NCBI GenBank assembly: GCA_963719275.1
Contig: CAVRBT010000020.1
Coordinates: forward strand, 54,756 to 118,755
Reading direction: 5' to 3'
Origin: AC-32 sp963719275
Lineage (GTDB): Bacteria > Actinomycetota > Thermoleophilia > Gaiellales > Gaiellaceae
Length of the DNA stretch: 64,000 bases
The notes under the pieces were generated by a model, which had not been told where the DNA came from, ran no database searches, and saw nothing but the letters and a program-made list of their open reading frames with translations. Made by a program: the position numbers and the translations under genes. Shown here piece after piece: positions 8,539 through 16,584 of this stretch. Within the stretch, counting starts at the first letter, position 1; each line of letters starts with the position of its first letter.

Positions 8539-9459
8539 ATGCTCGACGTCCGCCGACTTCGGACCCTCCGCGAGGTCGCCCTGCACGGGACGATCCGCGC
8601 GGCCGCGGAGGCGCTGGCCTTCACGCCGTCGGCCGTCTCCCAGCAGCTCAGCGCGCTCGAGCGCGAGCTCGGCTACGAGCTCCTCGAGCGGCGCGGCCGC
8701 AGCGTCCACCTGACCGCCGCAGGGCGCGTGCTCGTCGAGCGCGCCGACGCGATCCTGGCCGAGCTGGCCGACGCGGAGGCCGCCGCGCGCGCGGCGGCGG
8801 GCGAGGAGGAGCCGGGCGTGCGCATCGCCGCGTTCGCGAGCGCGGCCGCGACGATCGTCGCCGAGGCCGTGCGCGGCAACGGCCTCCGCGCCCACATCGT
8901 CGAGATCGACCCGCGCCTCGGCCTCGCACGGCTGCGCGCGGGAGAGGTCGACGTGGCGATCCTCTGGGAGTACGACTACGTGCCGCTGCGGGTATCCGGC
9001 CCGGTCGAGCTCGTGCCGCTCCTCGACGACCCGATCCATGTCGTCCTGCCGCGCTCTCACCCCGCGGCCGCGTCGCCGTCGGTGGAGCTGGCCGACCTTG
9101 CCGACGCGCCGTGGATCGACTCGACGAATGCCTCCTCGTGCCACCCGTTCCTCACGCGCGCCTGTCTCGCCGCCGGCTTCGAGCCGGGCGTCGCGGCCGA
9201 GACGAACGATCACCGCACGCTGCACCACCTGGTCGCCTCGGGTGTCGGGCTCGCCGTGATCCCGCTGCTGTCGCAGCTCGACCTGCCCGCGTCGCTGGTC
9301 GCCCGCCCGATCCGCACCTCGCCGCCGAAGCGCCGTATCTACGCCGCCCACCGCAGCGCATCGGCCGGCGACCCGCGCGTGCGGCTCGTCCTCGAGCGGT
9401 TGGAGGCGGCCGCGGCAAGCCGCCCGCCCCTGCTTGCGCTCGCCGAAGCCGGCGGCTGA
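8539..9459 (+). CDS. LysR-family transcriptional regulator
   Basis: This is a 306-residue protein of standard LysR length. The N-terminal helix-turn-helix (residues about 1-60) includes GTIRAAAEALAFTPSAVSQQ followed by the linker helix, and a periplasmic-binding-like effector domain fills about 90-300. The family binds DNA as tetramers and responds to small metabolites. It is divergent from the FtsX permease gene, with starts about 65 bases apart, so it may control that operon or itself. The ATG start matches the family's usual N-terminus. The ligand is unknown. Confidence 0.93.
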   Translation: MLDVRRLRTLREVALHGTIRAAAEALAFTPSAVSQQLSALERELGYELLERRGRSVHLTAAGRVLVERADAILAELADAEAAARAAAGEEEPGVRIAAFASAAATIVAEAVRGNGLRAHIVEIDPRLGLARLRAGEVDVAILWEYDYVPLRVSGPVELVPLLDDPIHVVLPRSHPAAASPSVELADLADAPWIDSTNASSCHPFLTRACLAAGFEPGVAAETNDHRTLHHLVASGVGLAVIPLLSQLDLPASLVARPIRTSPPKRRIYAAHRSASAGDPRVRLVLERLEAAAASRPPLLALAEAGG

Positions 9460-9515
9460 CGGAAATAGGCCGTCCGGCCCTTGACGCCGGCGCGGCGGAG
9501 GTCGAGGCTTCCCCT

Positions 9516-9671
9516 GTGAGCCAGACGCAGATCCTCCTCTGGTGCATCGCGTTGATCGTGCTCGAGCTCAACCATCTGAAGTGGATCTGGTGGACCTACT
9601 GGGAGTGCGCCAAGTGCGGCCGCAAGCACAAGGACTGCAGCTGCAGCTCCAAGTGGGTCATGTACCTGTAG
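9516..9671 (+). CDS. 51-residue membrane protein with CxxC and CxC motifs
   Basis: The GTG at 9516 has a GGAGG about 13 bases upstream and opens a 51-residue frame. An N-terminal hydrophobic helix (about residues 5-18, LLWCIALIVLELNH region) is followed by an aromatic patch KWIWWTYW, then C31xxC34 and C41xC43, which would make a small zinc-ribbon-like knuckle. I know no named family. Its architecture resembles the 52-residue gene at 18449-18607, and both are too compact to be fragments of anything obvious. It may bind a metal at the membrane face; that is inference. Confidence 0.6.
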   Translation: MSQTQILLWCIALIVLELNHLKWIWWTYWECAKCGRKHKDCSCSSKWVMYL

Positions 9672-9714
9672 CGGCCGTTTCTCATCGAGCCCTCAGGAAG
9701 GTCTGCTTTCCTGT

Positions 9715-10311
9715 GTGCCCGTGGACGGCCAGCGAGGCGTCGAGCGAAACGAGCGGCTGACGGCGACGACCGCAGTCGCGCTCGTCGTGCTGCTGGCCGT
9801 CGAGGGGGTGACGATCCTGTTCATCCGGCCGCTGCTCTCGTGGCACGTCTTCGTCGGCATGTTGCTGATCCCGCCGGTGGCGCTGAAGCTGGCAACCACC
9901 GGCTGGCGCATGATGCGCTACTACGGCGGCGCCGACGAGTACGTGCGCCGAGGGCCGCCGCCACTCTTCCTGCGCGCACTCGCGCCGCTCGTCGTCGCGG
10001 CGACGGTGGGCGTCTTCGGCAGCGGCGTCGCGTTGCTGGCAGCGGGACCCCGGCGCGGGCACGGGCTGCTACTCGGGGCGCACAAGGCGAGCTTCGTCGT
10101 CTGGTTCGCCGCTACCGGGCTGCACGTGCTTGCGCACCTGCGCCGGGTACCGCGGCTCGTGCTCGAGCCCGGCCTCCGGACGCGGGTCGCGCTCGTCGGA
10201 GCCACCGTCATGGCGGGGCTGGCGCTCGCCGGTGGGACGCTCTCCCTTGCAGGGCCGTGGCACCACTGGGTCGACCGCGACGACGCGGCAGCGGCTACTT
10301 CAGCGTCTTGA
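9715..10311 (+). CDS. Four-helix membrane protein, cytochrome b561/DUF4405-like
   Basis: This 198-residue protein has about four membrane helices. Histidines lie within or beside them (LSWHVFVGM, GAHKASFVVW, LHVLAHL), as expected for b-type heme ligation in cytochrome-b561 and DUF4405 proteins. The last 17 bases overlap the end of the convergent diheme cytochrome c gene. The pairing suggests a small quinol-to-cytochrome electron relay, though opposite orientation means they are not co-transcribed. The GTG at 9715 is the first start; a second in-frame GTG lies two codons on. Heme binding is inferred from helix-embedded His only. Confidence 0.62.
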   Translation: MPVDGQRGVERNERLTATTAVALVVLLAVEGVTILFIRPLLSWHVFVGMLLIPPVALKLATTGWRMMRYYGGADEYVRRGPPPLFLRALAPLVVAATVGVFGSGVALLAAGPRRGHGLLLGAHKASFVVWFAATGLHVLAHLRRVPRLVLEPGLRTRVALVGATVMAGLALAGGTLSLAGPWHHWVDRDDAAAATSAS

Positions 10312-11047
10312 TGTAGGCGACGAGCGCCCTCAGGTCGGCGTCCGAAAGGATGCCGCCCCAGTGCGGCATGCTGACGATCGGCGCTCGCCCGATCACGCTG
10401 CCCGTGCGGATGATGTCCTCGATCTTCTGGTCGGTGTTGAATTCCGAGCGGAAGTCGGCGCCCGAGAGCGGCGGAATCGCCTTGTCCTCGGAGAGCGGGT
10501 TCGGCACACCCCCCAGGCCGTTCGGGCCGTGGCAGTTGATGCAGCCGTCGCGGACGTAGAGCGCCGCGCCCGCGACCTCCGCGCCCTGGTCGCGCGGCAC
10601 CGCCGGCGGCGTCGCATCCGGGACGCTCGGCAGGCCGGCACGGAGGTAGGCCACGAGCTCGCCCACCTGCCGGCCCGAGATCACGGCCCCCCAGACCGGC
10701 ATGTACGGCTTCTTCGGGTTGGCCGACTCGCCGAGGCCGTGGTCGATGATCCCGCGCATTTCGGAGACAGTCAGCTCCTTGCCGACGCTCGTCAGCGCGG
10801 GCACGTCGGGCGAGACGCCACCCTGACCGTTCAGGCCGTGGCACTGCGCGCACGCGAACTGGACGAACACATGCGCTCCGGCCGCGACGGTCGGATCGAC
10901 CGCCGCCGAGCTCTGCGTGGTGGTCGTCGTCGTGCCGGAGCTGCCCGCGCGGGTGTAGTGGCCGGCTGCGAAGCCGACCAACGCGGCGACCGCGATCAGC
11001 AACAGGATGACTCCCCCGAAGACCCACACGAGGCTTGGCCGTCTCAT
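10295..11047 (-). CDS. Membrane-anchored diheme cytochrome c
   Basis: The 250-residue protein has an uncleaved or signal-anchor helix (residues 8-28), a Thr/Ser-rich linker, and two cytochrome c domains. Heme sites are C66-A-Q-C69-H70 and C169-I-N-C172-H173. Likely axial methionines are M116 in MPVWG and M227 in MPHWG. It would sit on the outer face of the membrane and shuttle electrons, in the manner of the cytochrome c subunits of actinobacterial bc complexes or alcohol dehydrogenases. It lies directly downstream of the aldehyde dehydrogenase/DUF779 pair on the same strand with a 14-base gap, so it may serve that oxidation pathway. Confidence 0.9.
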   Translation of the reverse strand: MRRPSLVWVFGGVILLLIAVAALVGFAAGHYTRAGSSGTTTTTTQSSAAVDPTVAAGAHVFVQFACAQCHGLNGQGGVSPDVPALTSVGKELTVSEMRGIIDHGLGESANPKKPYMPVWGAVISGRQVGELVAYLRAGLPSVPDATPPAVPRDQGAEVAGAALYVRDGCINCHGPNGLGGVPNPLSEDKAIPPLSGADFRSEFNTDQKIEDIIRTGSVIGRAPIVSMPHWGGILSDADLRALVAYIKTLK

Positions 11048-11061
11048 CGAAGGCTATGGTC

Positions 11062-11409
11062 TCACGCCTCGGGCACCGGCGACAACGTCCGGAAGTGGAC
11101 ACCCGCGAGGCCTTCGAGCGAGAAGCCCTGGGCAGGTCCGGGGGCGACGTCGATCAGCAGCCGCGGCCGCTTCCAGCGTTCGTACTGCTCGCGGTCGCAG
11201 TAGAACGGCACGCCGCCGACCTCGCCGAGCCGGAGATCGTCCGGGCCGAGCAGCAGCTCGCCCTCGCGCAGGCAGATCGGGGAGCTGCCGTCGCAGCAGC
11301 CCCCCGACTGAACGAGCATCAGCGGACCGAAGGTGGCCTTCAGGTTGCGGAGCACCGTCAGCGCGGTGTCCGTCGCGACGACCTGCTGCTCTGCCACCTC
11401 CGTGCTCAT
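11062..11409 (-). CDS. DUF779 protein, aldehyde dehydrogenase partner
   Basis: This 115-residue protein contains the Cys-rich SGGCCDGSSPIC segment and the GVPFYCDREQYERWK block that mark DUF779. Members usually sit beside aldehyde dehydrogenases of the AldB/ExaC kind, as here. The ATG at 11409 shares one base with the aldehyde dehydrogenase stop (TGATG), so translation is coupled; an upstream ATG at 11454 would overlap that gene and is less likely. The function is not established. The clustered cysteines suggest metal or redox chemistry linked to the enzyme. Confidence 0.85.
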   Translation of the reverse strand: MSTEVAEQQVVATDTALTVLRNLKATFGPLMLVQSGGCCDGSSPICLREGELLLGPDDLRLGEVGGVPFYCDREQYERWKRPRLLIDVAPGPAQGFSLEGLAGVHFRTLSPVPEA

Positions 11410-12950
11410 CAGAAGAGCCCGAGCGGCTTCGGGTCGTAGCTGACGAGCATGCACTTCGTCTGCGTGTAGTGGTCGAGCATCATCTTGTGGTTCTCACGCC
11501 CGACGCCCGAGACCTTGTAGCCGCCGAAGGCCGCGTGCGCGGGGTAGAGGTGGTAGCAGTTCGTCCAGACGCGCCCGGCCTGGATGCCGCGCGCCATCCG
11601 GAACGCCCTGCTCATGTCGCGGGTCCAGACGCCCGCGCCGAGGCCGTACATGGTGTCGTTCGCGATCGCGAGCGCCTCCTCCTCGGTCTTGAACGTCGTC
11701 ACCGCGAGCACCGGGCCGAAGATCTCCTCCTGGAAGATCCGCATGTCGTTTCGGCCCTTGAAGACGGTCGGCTCGAAGAAGTAGCCCTCCTCGAGCTCGC
11801 CGTCGAAGTGGGCCCGCGTTCCGCCGATCAACAGCTCCGCGCCCTCGTCGAGGCCGATCTTGACGTAGCTCTCGATCTTCTCGAGCTGCGCGGCCGAGAC
11901 CTGCGGGCCGAGCATCGTGGCGGGATCGAGCGGGTCGCCTTGGCGGATCTCCGCGATCCGCTTCAGGCAGCGCGCCATGAACTCGTCGTAGATCGACTCC
12001 TGGATCAGCGCCCTGGAGGGGCACGTGCAGACCTCGCCCTTGTTGAAGGCGTAGAGCACGAGCCCTTCGACCGCCTTGTCGAGGAACTCGTCGTCCTCCG
12101 CCATCACGTCGGCGAAGAAGATGTTCGGCGACTTGCCGCCGAGCTCCGTCGTCGACGGGATGATGTTTTGAGCGGCGTATTGCATGATCAGCCGCCCGGT
12201 GACCGTCTCGCCGGTGAACGCGATCTTCGCGATGCGCTTGCTCGACGCGAGCGCCTTGCCGATCTCGGCGCCCGGCCCGTTGACGATGTTGATCACGCCC
12301 GGCGGCACGATCTCCTCGATCAGCTCGGCGAGCTTGAGAATCGACCACGGGGTCGGGCTGGCCGGCTTCAACACGACGCAGTTGCCGGCCGCGAGCGCGG
12401 GAGCGAGCTTCCACGCGGCCATCAGCAGCGGGAAGTTGAACGGGATGATCTGGCCGACGACGCCCAGCGGCTCCCTGTAGTGATACGCGTAGGTGTCGTG
12501 GTCGATCTCGTCGATCGTCCCCTCCTCCGCCCGGATGACCGAGGCGAAGTAGCGGAAATGGTCGACGGCGAGCGGGATGTCGGCGGCGAGGGTCTCGCGC
12601 ACCGGCTTCCCGTTCTCCCAGCTCTCGGCGACGGCGAGCATCTCGAGGTTCTCCTCGATCGCGTCGGCGATCCGGTTCAGGACCTTCGAGCGCTCGGCGA
12701 GCGACGTGGTCGCCCACTCGTCCTTGGCGGCGTGCGCGGCGTCGAGCGCGAGGTCGACGTCATCGGGCGTCGAGAGCGGCACCTCGGTGAACGGCTTGCC
12801 GGTGACCGGCGAGAGGTTCTCCGTGTAGCGGCCCTCGATCGGGGCGACCCAGTGGCCGCCGATGAAGTTCTCGTAGCGGGCCTTCAGCTCCACCGGGCTG
12901 CCCGTGAGCCCGGGGGCGTCGTAGACCGCCGTCTTCTCGATGGTTGCCAT
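11409..12950 (-). CDS. NAD(P)-dependent aldehyde dehydrogenase (AldB/ExaC-like)
   Basis: The 513-residue enzyme has the full aldehyde dehydrogenase fold. The general base is E269 in ELGGKSPNIFF, the nucleophile is C308 in KGEVCTCPSR, and the NAD-site Lys lies in VVLKPASPTP. The adjacent second Cys (C310) and the DUF779 neighbour fit the acetaldehyde/AldB-ExaC subgroup that oxidises short-chain aldehydes to acids. The ATG at 12950 follows AAGGAG by about 6 bases. Any frame reading further upstream is not conserved. The nearby glyoxylate-shunt genes would allow growth on the resulting acetate, a reasonable but unproven link. Confidence 0.93.
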   Translation of the reverse strand: MATIEKTAVYDAPGLTGSPVELKARYENFIGGHWVAPIEGRYTENLSPVTGKPFTEVPLSTPDDVDLALDAAHAAKDEWATTSLAERSKVLNRIADAIEENLEMLAVAESWENGKPVRETLAADIPLAVDHFRYFASVIRAEEGTIDEIDHDTYAYHYREPLGVVGQIIPFNFPLLMAAWKLAPALAAGNCVVLKPASPTPWSILKLAELIEEIVPPGVINIVNGPGAEIGKALASSKRIAKIAFTGETVTGRLIMQYAAQNIIPSTTELGGKSPNIFFADVMAEDDEFLDKAVEGLVLYAFNKGEVCTCPSRALIQESIYDEFMARCLKRIAEIRQGDPLDPATMLGPQVSAAQLEKIESYVKIGLDEGAELLIGGTRAHFDGELEEGYFFEPTVFKGRNDMRIFQEEIFGPVLAVTTFKTEEEALAIANDTMYGLGAGVWTRDMSRAFRMARGIQAGRVWTNCYHLYPAHAAFGGYKVSGVGRENHKMMLDHYTQTKCMLVSYDPKPLGLF

Positions 12951-13168
12951 CGCATCTCCTTTCGAGAAGAGAGCCAGACGGAATGCCTGACCAAGGCCAG
13001 CCTCTCGCACCCCGGCCGTGCCGGCATCGGTGCGGGTGCGGATCACGCCTGCTCGAAACCCCGTATTCGCACGCGGATCCGCGAGATGCCTGATCGGTGG
13101 TACGTCTATCCCCCGATGTCTCGACACCGCTGCCGCGCGAGAGTCGGAGCGAAAGAGGAGGTGAACGA

Positions 13169-13615
13169 ATGACTCAACTGATGCTGGAGCGGGGAAGCGA
13201 GCTGCGAAGCCTCGACGACATCGAGGTGACGGAGGCGATGCACCCGGGCGTGCTGACATGCCCGCTCGAGACACCGCTGCGCGACGTCGCCCGGATGATG
13301 GCGCTCTATCGGATCCACGCCGTCGTCGTCTTCGGCGAGGACACCGACGACACGTCCGGCACCGGCCTGTGGGGCGTCGTCTCCGACCTGGACCTCGTGC
13401 AGGCCGCCGCCGGCGACGAGTTGGAGAACCGGAGCGCGGGCGGAACGGCGGTGACTCCCGCATTGACGATCGCCGCCGACGAGTCGCTGCAACGGGCGGC
13501 GCAGCTGATGAGCGAGCACGACGTGACGCATCTCGTCGTGGTCGACAGCGGCGCCACGCGCCCCGTCGGCGTGGTCTCGACACTCGATATCGCCCGCGCG
13601 CTCGCCAGCTGGTGA
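13169..13615 (+). CDS. Two-CBS-domain protein
   Basis: This 148-residue protein is made of two CBS domains (about residues 18-80 and 92-147). The first contains TPLRDVARMMALYRIHAVVV and the second ESLQRAAQLMSEHDVTHLVVV. Stand-alone CBS pairs bind adenine nucleotides and act as energy sensors for partner proteins. The ATG at 13169 follows AGAGGAGG at good spacing. It is divergent from the aldehyde dehydrogenase across about 220 bases that hold no other gene. The partner protein is unknown. Confidence 0.9.
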   Translation: MTQLMLERGSELRSLDDIEVTEAMHPGVLTCPLETPLRDVARMMALYRIHAVVVFGEDTDDTSGTGLWGVVSDLDLVQAAAGDELENRSAGGTAVTPALTIAADESLQRAAQLMSEHDVTHLVVVDSGATRPVGVVSTLDIARALASW

Positions 13616-13686
13616 GCCGCTCTGCCTCGGCGACCTGCATGGCGGCGCCGAGCGCCGCACGCAGGTCGTCGTAGAGGGTCGCCGGG

Positions 13687-14021
13687 TTTCCCGCGGTGCC
13701 CCGCCCGCCGACGTCTTCCGGGCGTGGACCGACCCGGACCACCTGCAGTGGTTCTACAACGACGCGCAGCCGATCCCGGACGAGCCGATCGAGCTCGACC
13801 TGCGCGTGGGCGGCGTCTGGCGCCAGCGCATGGTGATCAGCGACAAGAGAGCCCGCTCGTCACCGTCAAGCCGACCGAGGTCGGCGGGCAGACGGAGACG
13901 AGGCTCCGCGCCGACCTGCCGGAAAGCCTCGTACCGGACCAGGTGCAGGAGTGGTGGTCGCTCGGCATCCGCGACGGCTGGCGCGACACGGTCGACCGGC
14001 TGGCCGCCCGGCTCGGAGTCC
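13687..14021 (+). pseudogene. Remnant of an AHSA1/SRPBCC-domain gene with internal deletion
   Basis: One frame encodes the start of an AHSA1-type lipid-binding fold (ADVFRAWTDPDHLQWF, then VGGVWRQRMVISDK ending near 13847). A second frame starting near 13850 encodes the end of the same fold (PLVTVKPTEVGGQTETRLR, then WWSLGIRDGWRDTVDRL). The middle of the domain, some 40-50 residues, is missing at the junction and the frame changes. No clear start codon with a ribosome site is seen. Because it lacks coding sequence rather than one base, this looks like genuine decay. It lies in the intergenic gap between the CBS and DoxX genes. Confidence 0.7.
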
Positions 14022-14029
14022 GGCTCCGC

Positions 14030-14575
14030 TCAGCCGCTGACGGCGGCCGTTGGCTCGGCCTCGGCGGCCTGGTCGGGCTCGTCCGCCGCGAGCTCCCGCC
14101 TGCCGGCGGCGATCGCGAGGGCTGAGCCGGCCAGCGCCGCTCCGAGCGCCGCGAAGGCCCAGCGGGCGCCGCGGCGCTCCTGCCCGAGCAGCGCGTCGAG
14201 CGAGATCGTGCCTGGGCCAAGGTCGGCCACGGCGACGGCGTTCGCGAGCAAGAGCAGCTCGTAGCCGCCCGTCCCGGCCTTGATCCCGTCGCGCCAGACG
14301 ACGGTGCGGAGGGCGGTCATCATCACGCTTCCCAGGGCGGCCGCCGCCGCGGGCGTCGCGAGGCCGAGCGCGAGCAGCGCGCCCCCTCCGGCCTCGGCGG
14401 CTCCCGCCGCGACCGCGTTGCGCCGGCCGGGGCGCAGCCCGATCGACTCGAAGAACTGGCTGGTCCCGTCCTGCCCGTGGCCGCCGAACCAGCCGAAGAG
14501 CTTCTGCGTCCCGTGCTCGACGAAGATCCCGCCGACGGTGACGCGCAGGAGGAGCCGCGCGAGGTCCGTGCCCAT
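14030..14575 (-). CDS. DoxX-family membrane protein
   Basis: The 181-residue protein has four predicted helices and the DoxX hallmarks: LLRVTVGGIFVEHGTQKLFGWFGG near the N-terminus, then a Gly/Ala-rich second helix. DoxX proteins are integral membrane proteins linked to thiosulfate:quinone oxidoreductase or to oxidative-stress complexes; most have no proven activity. The C-terminal 25 residues are acidic and probably cytoplasmic. It follows the GntR gene on the same strand with a gap of about 38 bases, so it may be the tail gene of the glyoxylate operon. Confidence 0.87.
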   Translation of the reverse strand: MGTDLARLLLRVTVGGIFVEHGTQKLFGWFGGHGQDGTSQFFESIGLRPGRRNAVAAGAAEAGGGALLALGLATPAAAAALGSVMMTALRTVVWRDGIKAGTGGYELLLLANAVAVADLGPGTISLDALLGQERRGARWAFAALGAALAGSALAIAAGRRELAADEPDQAAEAEPTAAVSG

Positions 14576-14613
14576 GGTCGCACTCTCGGATGCCCCACCA
14601 GCGCCGCCTCAAA

Positions 14614-15321
14614 CTAGGCCGCGGGAGCCACGTGGTCGAGGATCACCTCGAGCAGCCGGCACGAGTGGAGGACGTGCTCGTGCGCCAGGGCTCTCGCGCC
14701 CTCGGCGCTGCGGGCCTCGATCGCGCCGAGGATCGCCCGGTGCTGATGCATGTTCTGCTCGTACAGGTCGTCGATCTCGGGCCCGCCCGGGGCCCAGCGG
14801 CTGAGGAACGTGCGGCGGGCGTTCTTCGCCACCCGCTCGACGAACGGCACTGCCGCCGCCTCGTAGATCACGTCGTGGAAGCGGTAGTTGGCGCGCACCC
14901 ACTCGCCCGTCAGCCGCGTCCGTTCCTCCTCCCCGCGCCGGCGGTCGAGCAGCTCGACGGTCAGCCGCGCGAACTCGGCCTCGGCCGTGCGCAGCGCGAG
15001 CAGCCGCTGCTCGTCGAACCGCGGCACCGCGAGCTCGGTGACGAGCGCCTCCAGCTCGGCCCGCACAAGGAACGCCTCCCGCAGCTCGTCGCGCGGGATC
15101 GCCCGGACCCGGACGCCGCGGTTCGGCTCGAACGAGACCAGCCCGGTCGCGGCCAGCCGGCGCAGCGCCTCGCGGATCGGCGTGCGGCTGACCCCGAATC
15201 GCTCCGAGAGCGTCTCCTGCCGCAGCACCGTCCCCGGCGCGAGCTCCCCCGAGATCACCGCATCCTCGAGTTCCAGCGCGATCTCGTCGGCCTTCGTGCC
15301 TCCCGCGTCGTGCTCGGCCAC
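14614..15321 (-). CDS. GntR-family regulator (FadR subfamily), last gene of glyoxylate operon
   Basis: The 235-residue protein has an N-terminal winged helix (residues about 8-75, with TVLRQETLSERFGVSRTPIR and EALRRLAATGLV) and an all-helical FCD effector domain whose His and Asp residues often bind metal plus a carboxylic acid. It starts with GTG 2 bases after the isocitrate lyase stop, so it is co-transcribed with the shunt genes and probably controls them, with an acetate-derived or dicarboxylate signal. A plausible operator region lies upstream of the operon at 18337-18410. The regulatory link is inference from position. Confidence 0.92.
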   Translation of the reverse strand: MAEHDAGGTKADEIALELEDAVISGELAPGTVLRQETLSERFGVSRTPIREALRRLAATGLVSFEPNRGVRVRAIPRDELREAFLVRAELEALVTELAVPRFDEQRLLALRTAEAEFARLTVELLDRRRGEEERTRLTGEWVRANYRFHDVIYEAAAVPFVERVAKNARRTFLSRWAPGGPEIDDLYEQNMHQHRAILGAIEARSAEGARALAHEHVLHSCRLLEVILDHVAPAA

Positions 15322-15323
15322 TG

Positions 15324-16583
15324 TCAGCTCCGGAACTGCGCCGCCTCAGTCGAGCCCTCGAGGGCGAGCGTCGAGCTCGTCCCGCCGCTGACGGCCTGCA
15401 TGACCGCGTCGAAGTAGCCGGCGCCGGCCTCGCGCTGGTGCCGGGTCGCGGTGTAGCCCGCGGGCTCTAGCGCGAACTCGTGCTCCTGCAGCCGCACGTA
15501 CGCGCTCATGCCCTCCTCGGCGTAGCCGCGAGCGAGGTCGAACATCGCCGCGTTCAGCGAGTGGAAGCCGGCGAGCGTGACGAACTGGAAGCGGTAGCCC
15601 AGTTCCGCCAGCTCGCGCTGGAAGCCGGCGATCCGGTCGTCGTCGAGGTGCTCACGCCAGTTGAACGACGGCGAGCAGTTGTAGGCGAGGAGCTTGCCCG
15701 GGAAGCGCTCGTGTACGGCGGCGGCGAACTCGCGCGCCTCATCGATGTCCGGTGTCGAGGTCTCGAACCAGACGAGGTCGGCGTACGGCGCCGCCGCCAA
15801 CCCCCGCGCTATTGCCGGCTCGAGCCCGTCGCGAACGCGGAAGAAGCCTTCGGCGGTGCGCTCGCCCGTCAGGAAGGGCTCGTCCGCCGGGTCGCAGTCG
15901 CTCGTCAGCAGCTTCGCGCTGAGCGCGTCCGTGCGGGCGACGAGCACGGTCGGCACGCCGCAGACATCGGCGGCCAGCCGCGCCGCGACGAGCATCCGTA
16001 CGAACTGGTTCGTCGGGACGAGCACCTTGCCGCCGAGGTGGCCGCACTTCTTCTCCGACGAGAGCTGATCCTCGAAGTGCACGCCCGCGGCGCCGGCCTC
16101 GATCATCGCCTTCATCACCTCGAACGCGTTCAGCGGACCGCCGAACCCCGCCTCGGCGTCCGCCACGATCGGCGCGAGCCAGTGCATCTCGAAGTCGCCC
16201 TCGCCCGCGTGGATCTGGTCGGCCCGCAGCAGCGCGTTGTTCAGCCGCCGCACCAGAGCAGGGCCGCTGTTCGACGGGTAGAGGCTCTGGTCGGGATACG
16301 TCTGCCCGGCGAGGTTGGCGTCGGCGGCGACCTGCCAGCCGCTGAGGTAGATCGCCTTCAGCCCCGCATTGACCATCTGCACCGCCTGGCCGCCGGTCAG
16401 CGCGCCGAGCGCGGGCACGTGGTCTTCGTTCTGCAGCAGCTGCCAGAGCCGCTCGGCGCCGAGCCGCGCCAGCGTGTGCTCGACCTGGACGCTGCCGCGC
16501 AGCCGCTCCACGTCCGCCGAGGTGTACGGGCGCTCGATGCCGTCCCAGCGCCCCGAGGTGGTGCCGTTGCCGTTCGTCCCCAT
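15324..16583 (-). CDS. aceA: Isocitrate lyase
   Basis: The 419-residue enzyme cleaves isocitrate to succinate and glyoxylate, the first step of the glyoxylate shunt. The signature KKCGH is present, with catalytic Cys180, and a mobile-loop neighbourhood LSSEKKCGHLGGKVLVPT. Metal- and substrate-site segments (GWQVAADANLAG, TYPDQSLYPSNSGP, VARTDA) are intact. Length matches the short bacterial form. Its start is separated from the malate synthase stop by one base, so both shunt enzymes are made together, enabling growth on acetate or fatty acids. Confidence 0.97.
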   Translation of the reverse strand: MGTNGNGTTSGRWDGIERPYTSADVERLRGSVQVEHTLARLGAERLWQLLQNEDHVPALGALTGGQAVQMVNAGLKAIYLSGWQVAADANLAGQTYPDQSLYPSNSGPALVRRLNNALLRADQIHAGEGDFEMHWLAPIVADAEAGFGGPLNAFEVMKAMIEAGAAGVHFEDQLSSEKKCGHLGGKVLVPTNQFVRMLVAARLAADVCGVPTVLVARTDALSAKLLTSDCDPADEPFLTGERTAEGFFRVRDGLEPAIARGLAAAPYADLVWFETSTPDIDEAREFAAAVHERFPGKLLAYNCSPSFNWREHLDDDRIAGFQRELAELGYRFQFVTLAGFHSLNAAMFDLARGYAEEGMSAYVRLQEHEFALEPAGYTATRHQREAGAGYFDAVMQAVSGGTSSTLALEGSTEAAQFRS

Positions 16584-16584
16584 C

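Noticed and set aside
11007..13172. A 721-codon plus-strand frame opposite the aldehyde dehydrogenase
   Set aside because: The opposite strand carries a complete enzyme with catalytic residues; this frame is antisense shadow.
13616..13686. A separate small gene between the CBS gene and the AHSA1 remnant
   Set aside because: A readable peptide exists on the minus strand (TLYDDLRAALGAAMQ), but it has no start with a ribosome site and no recognisable family.
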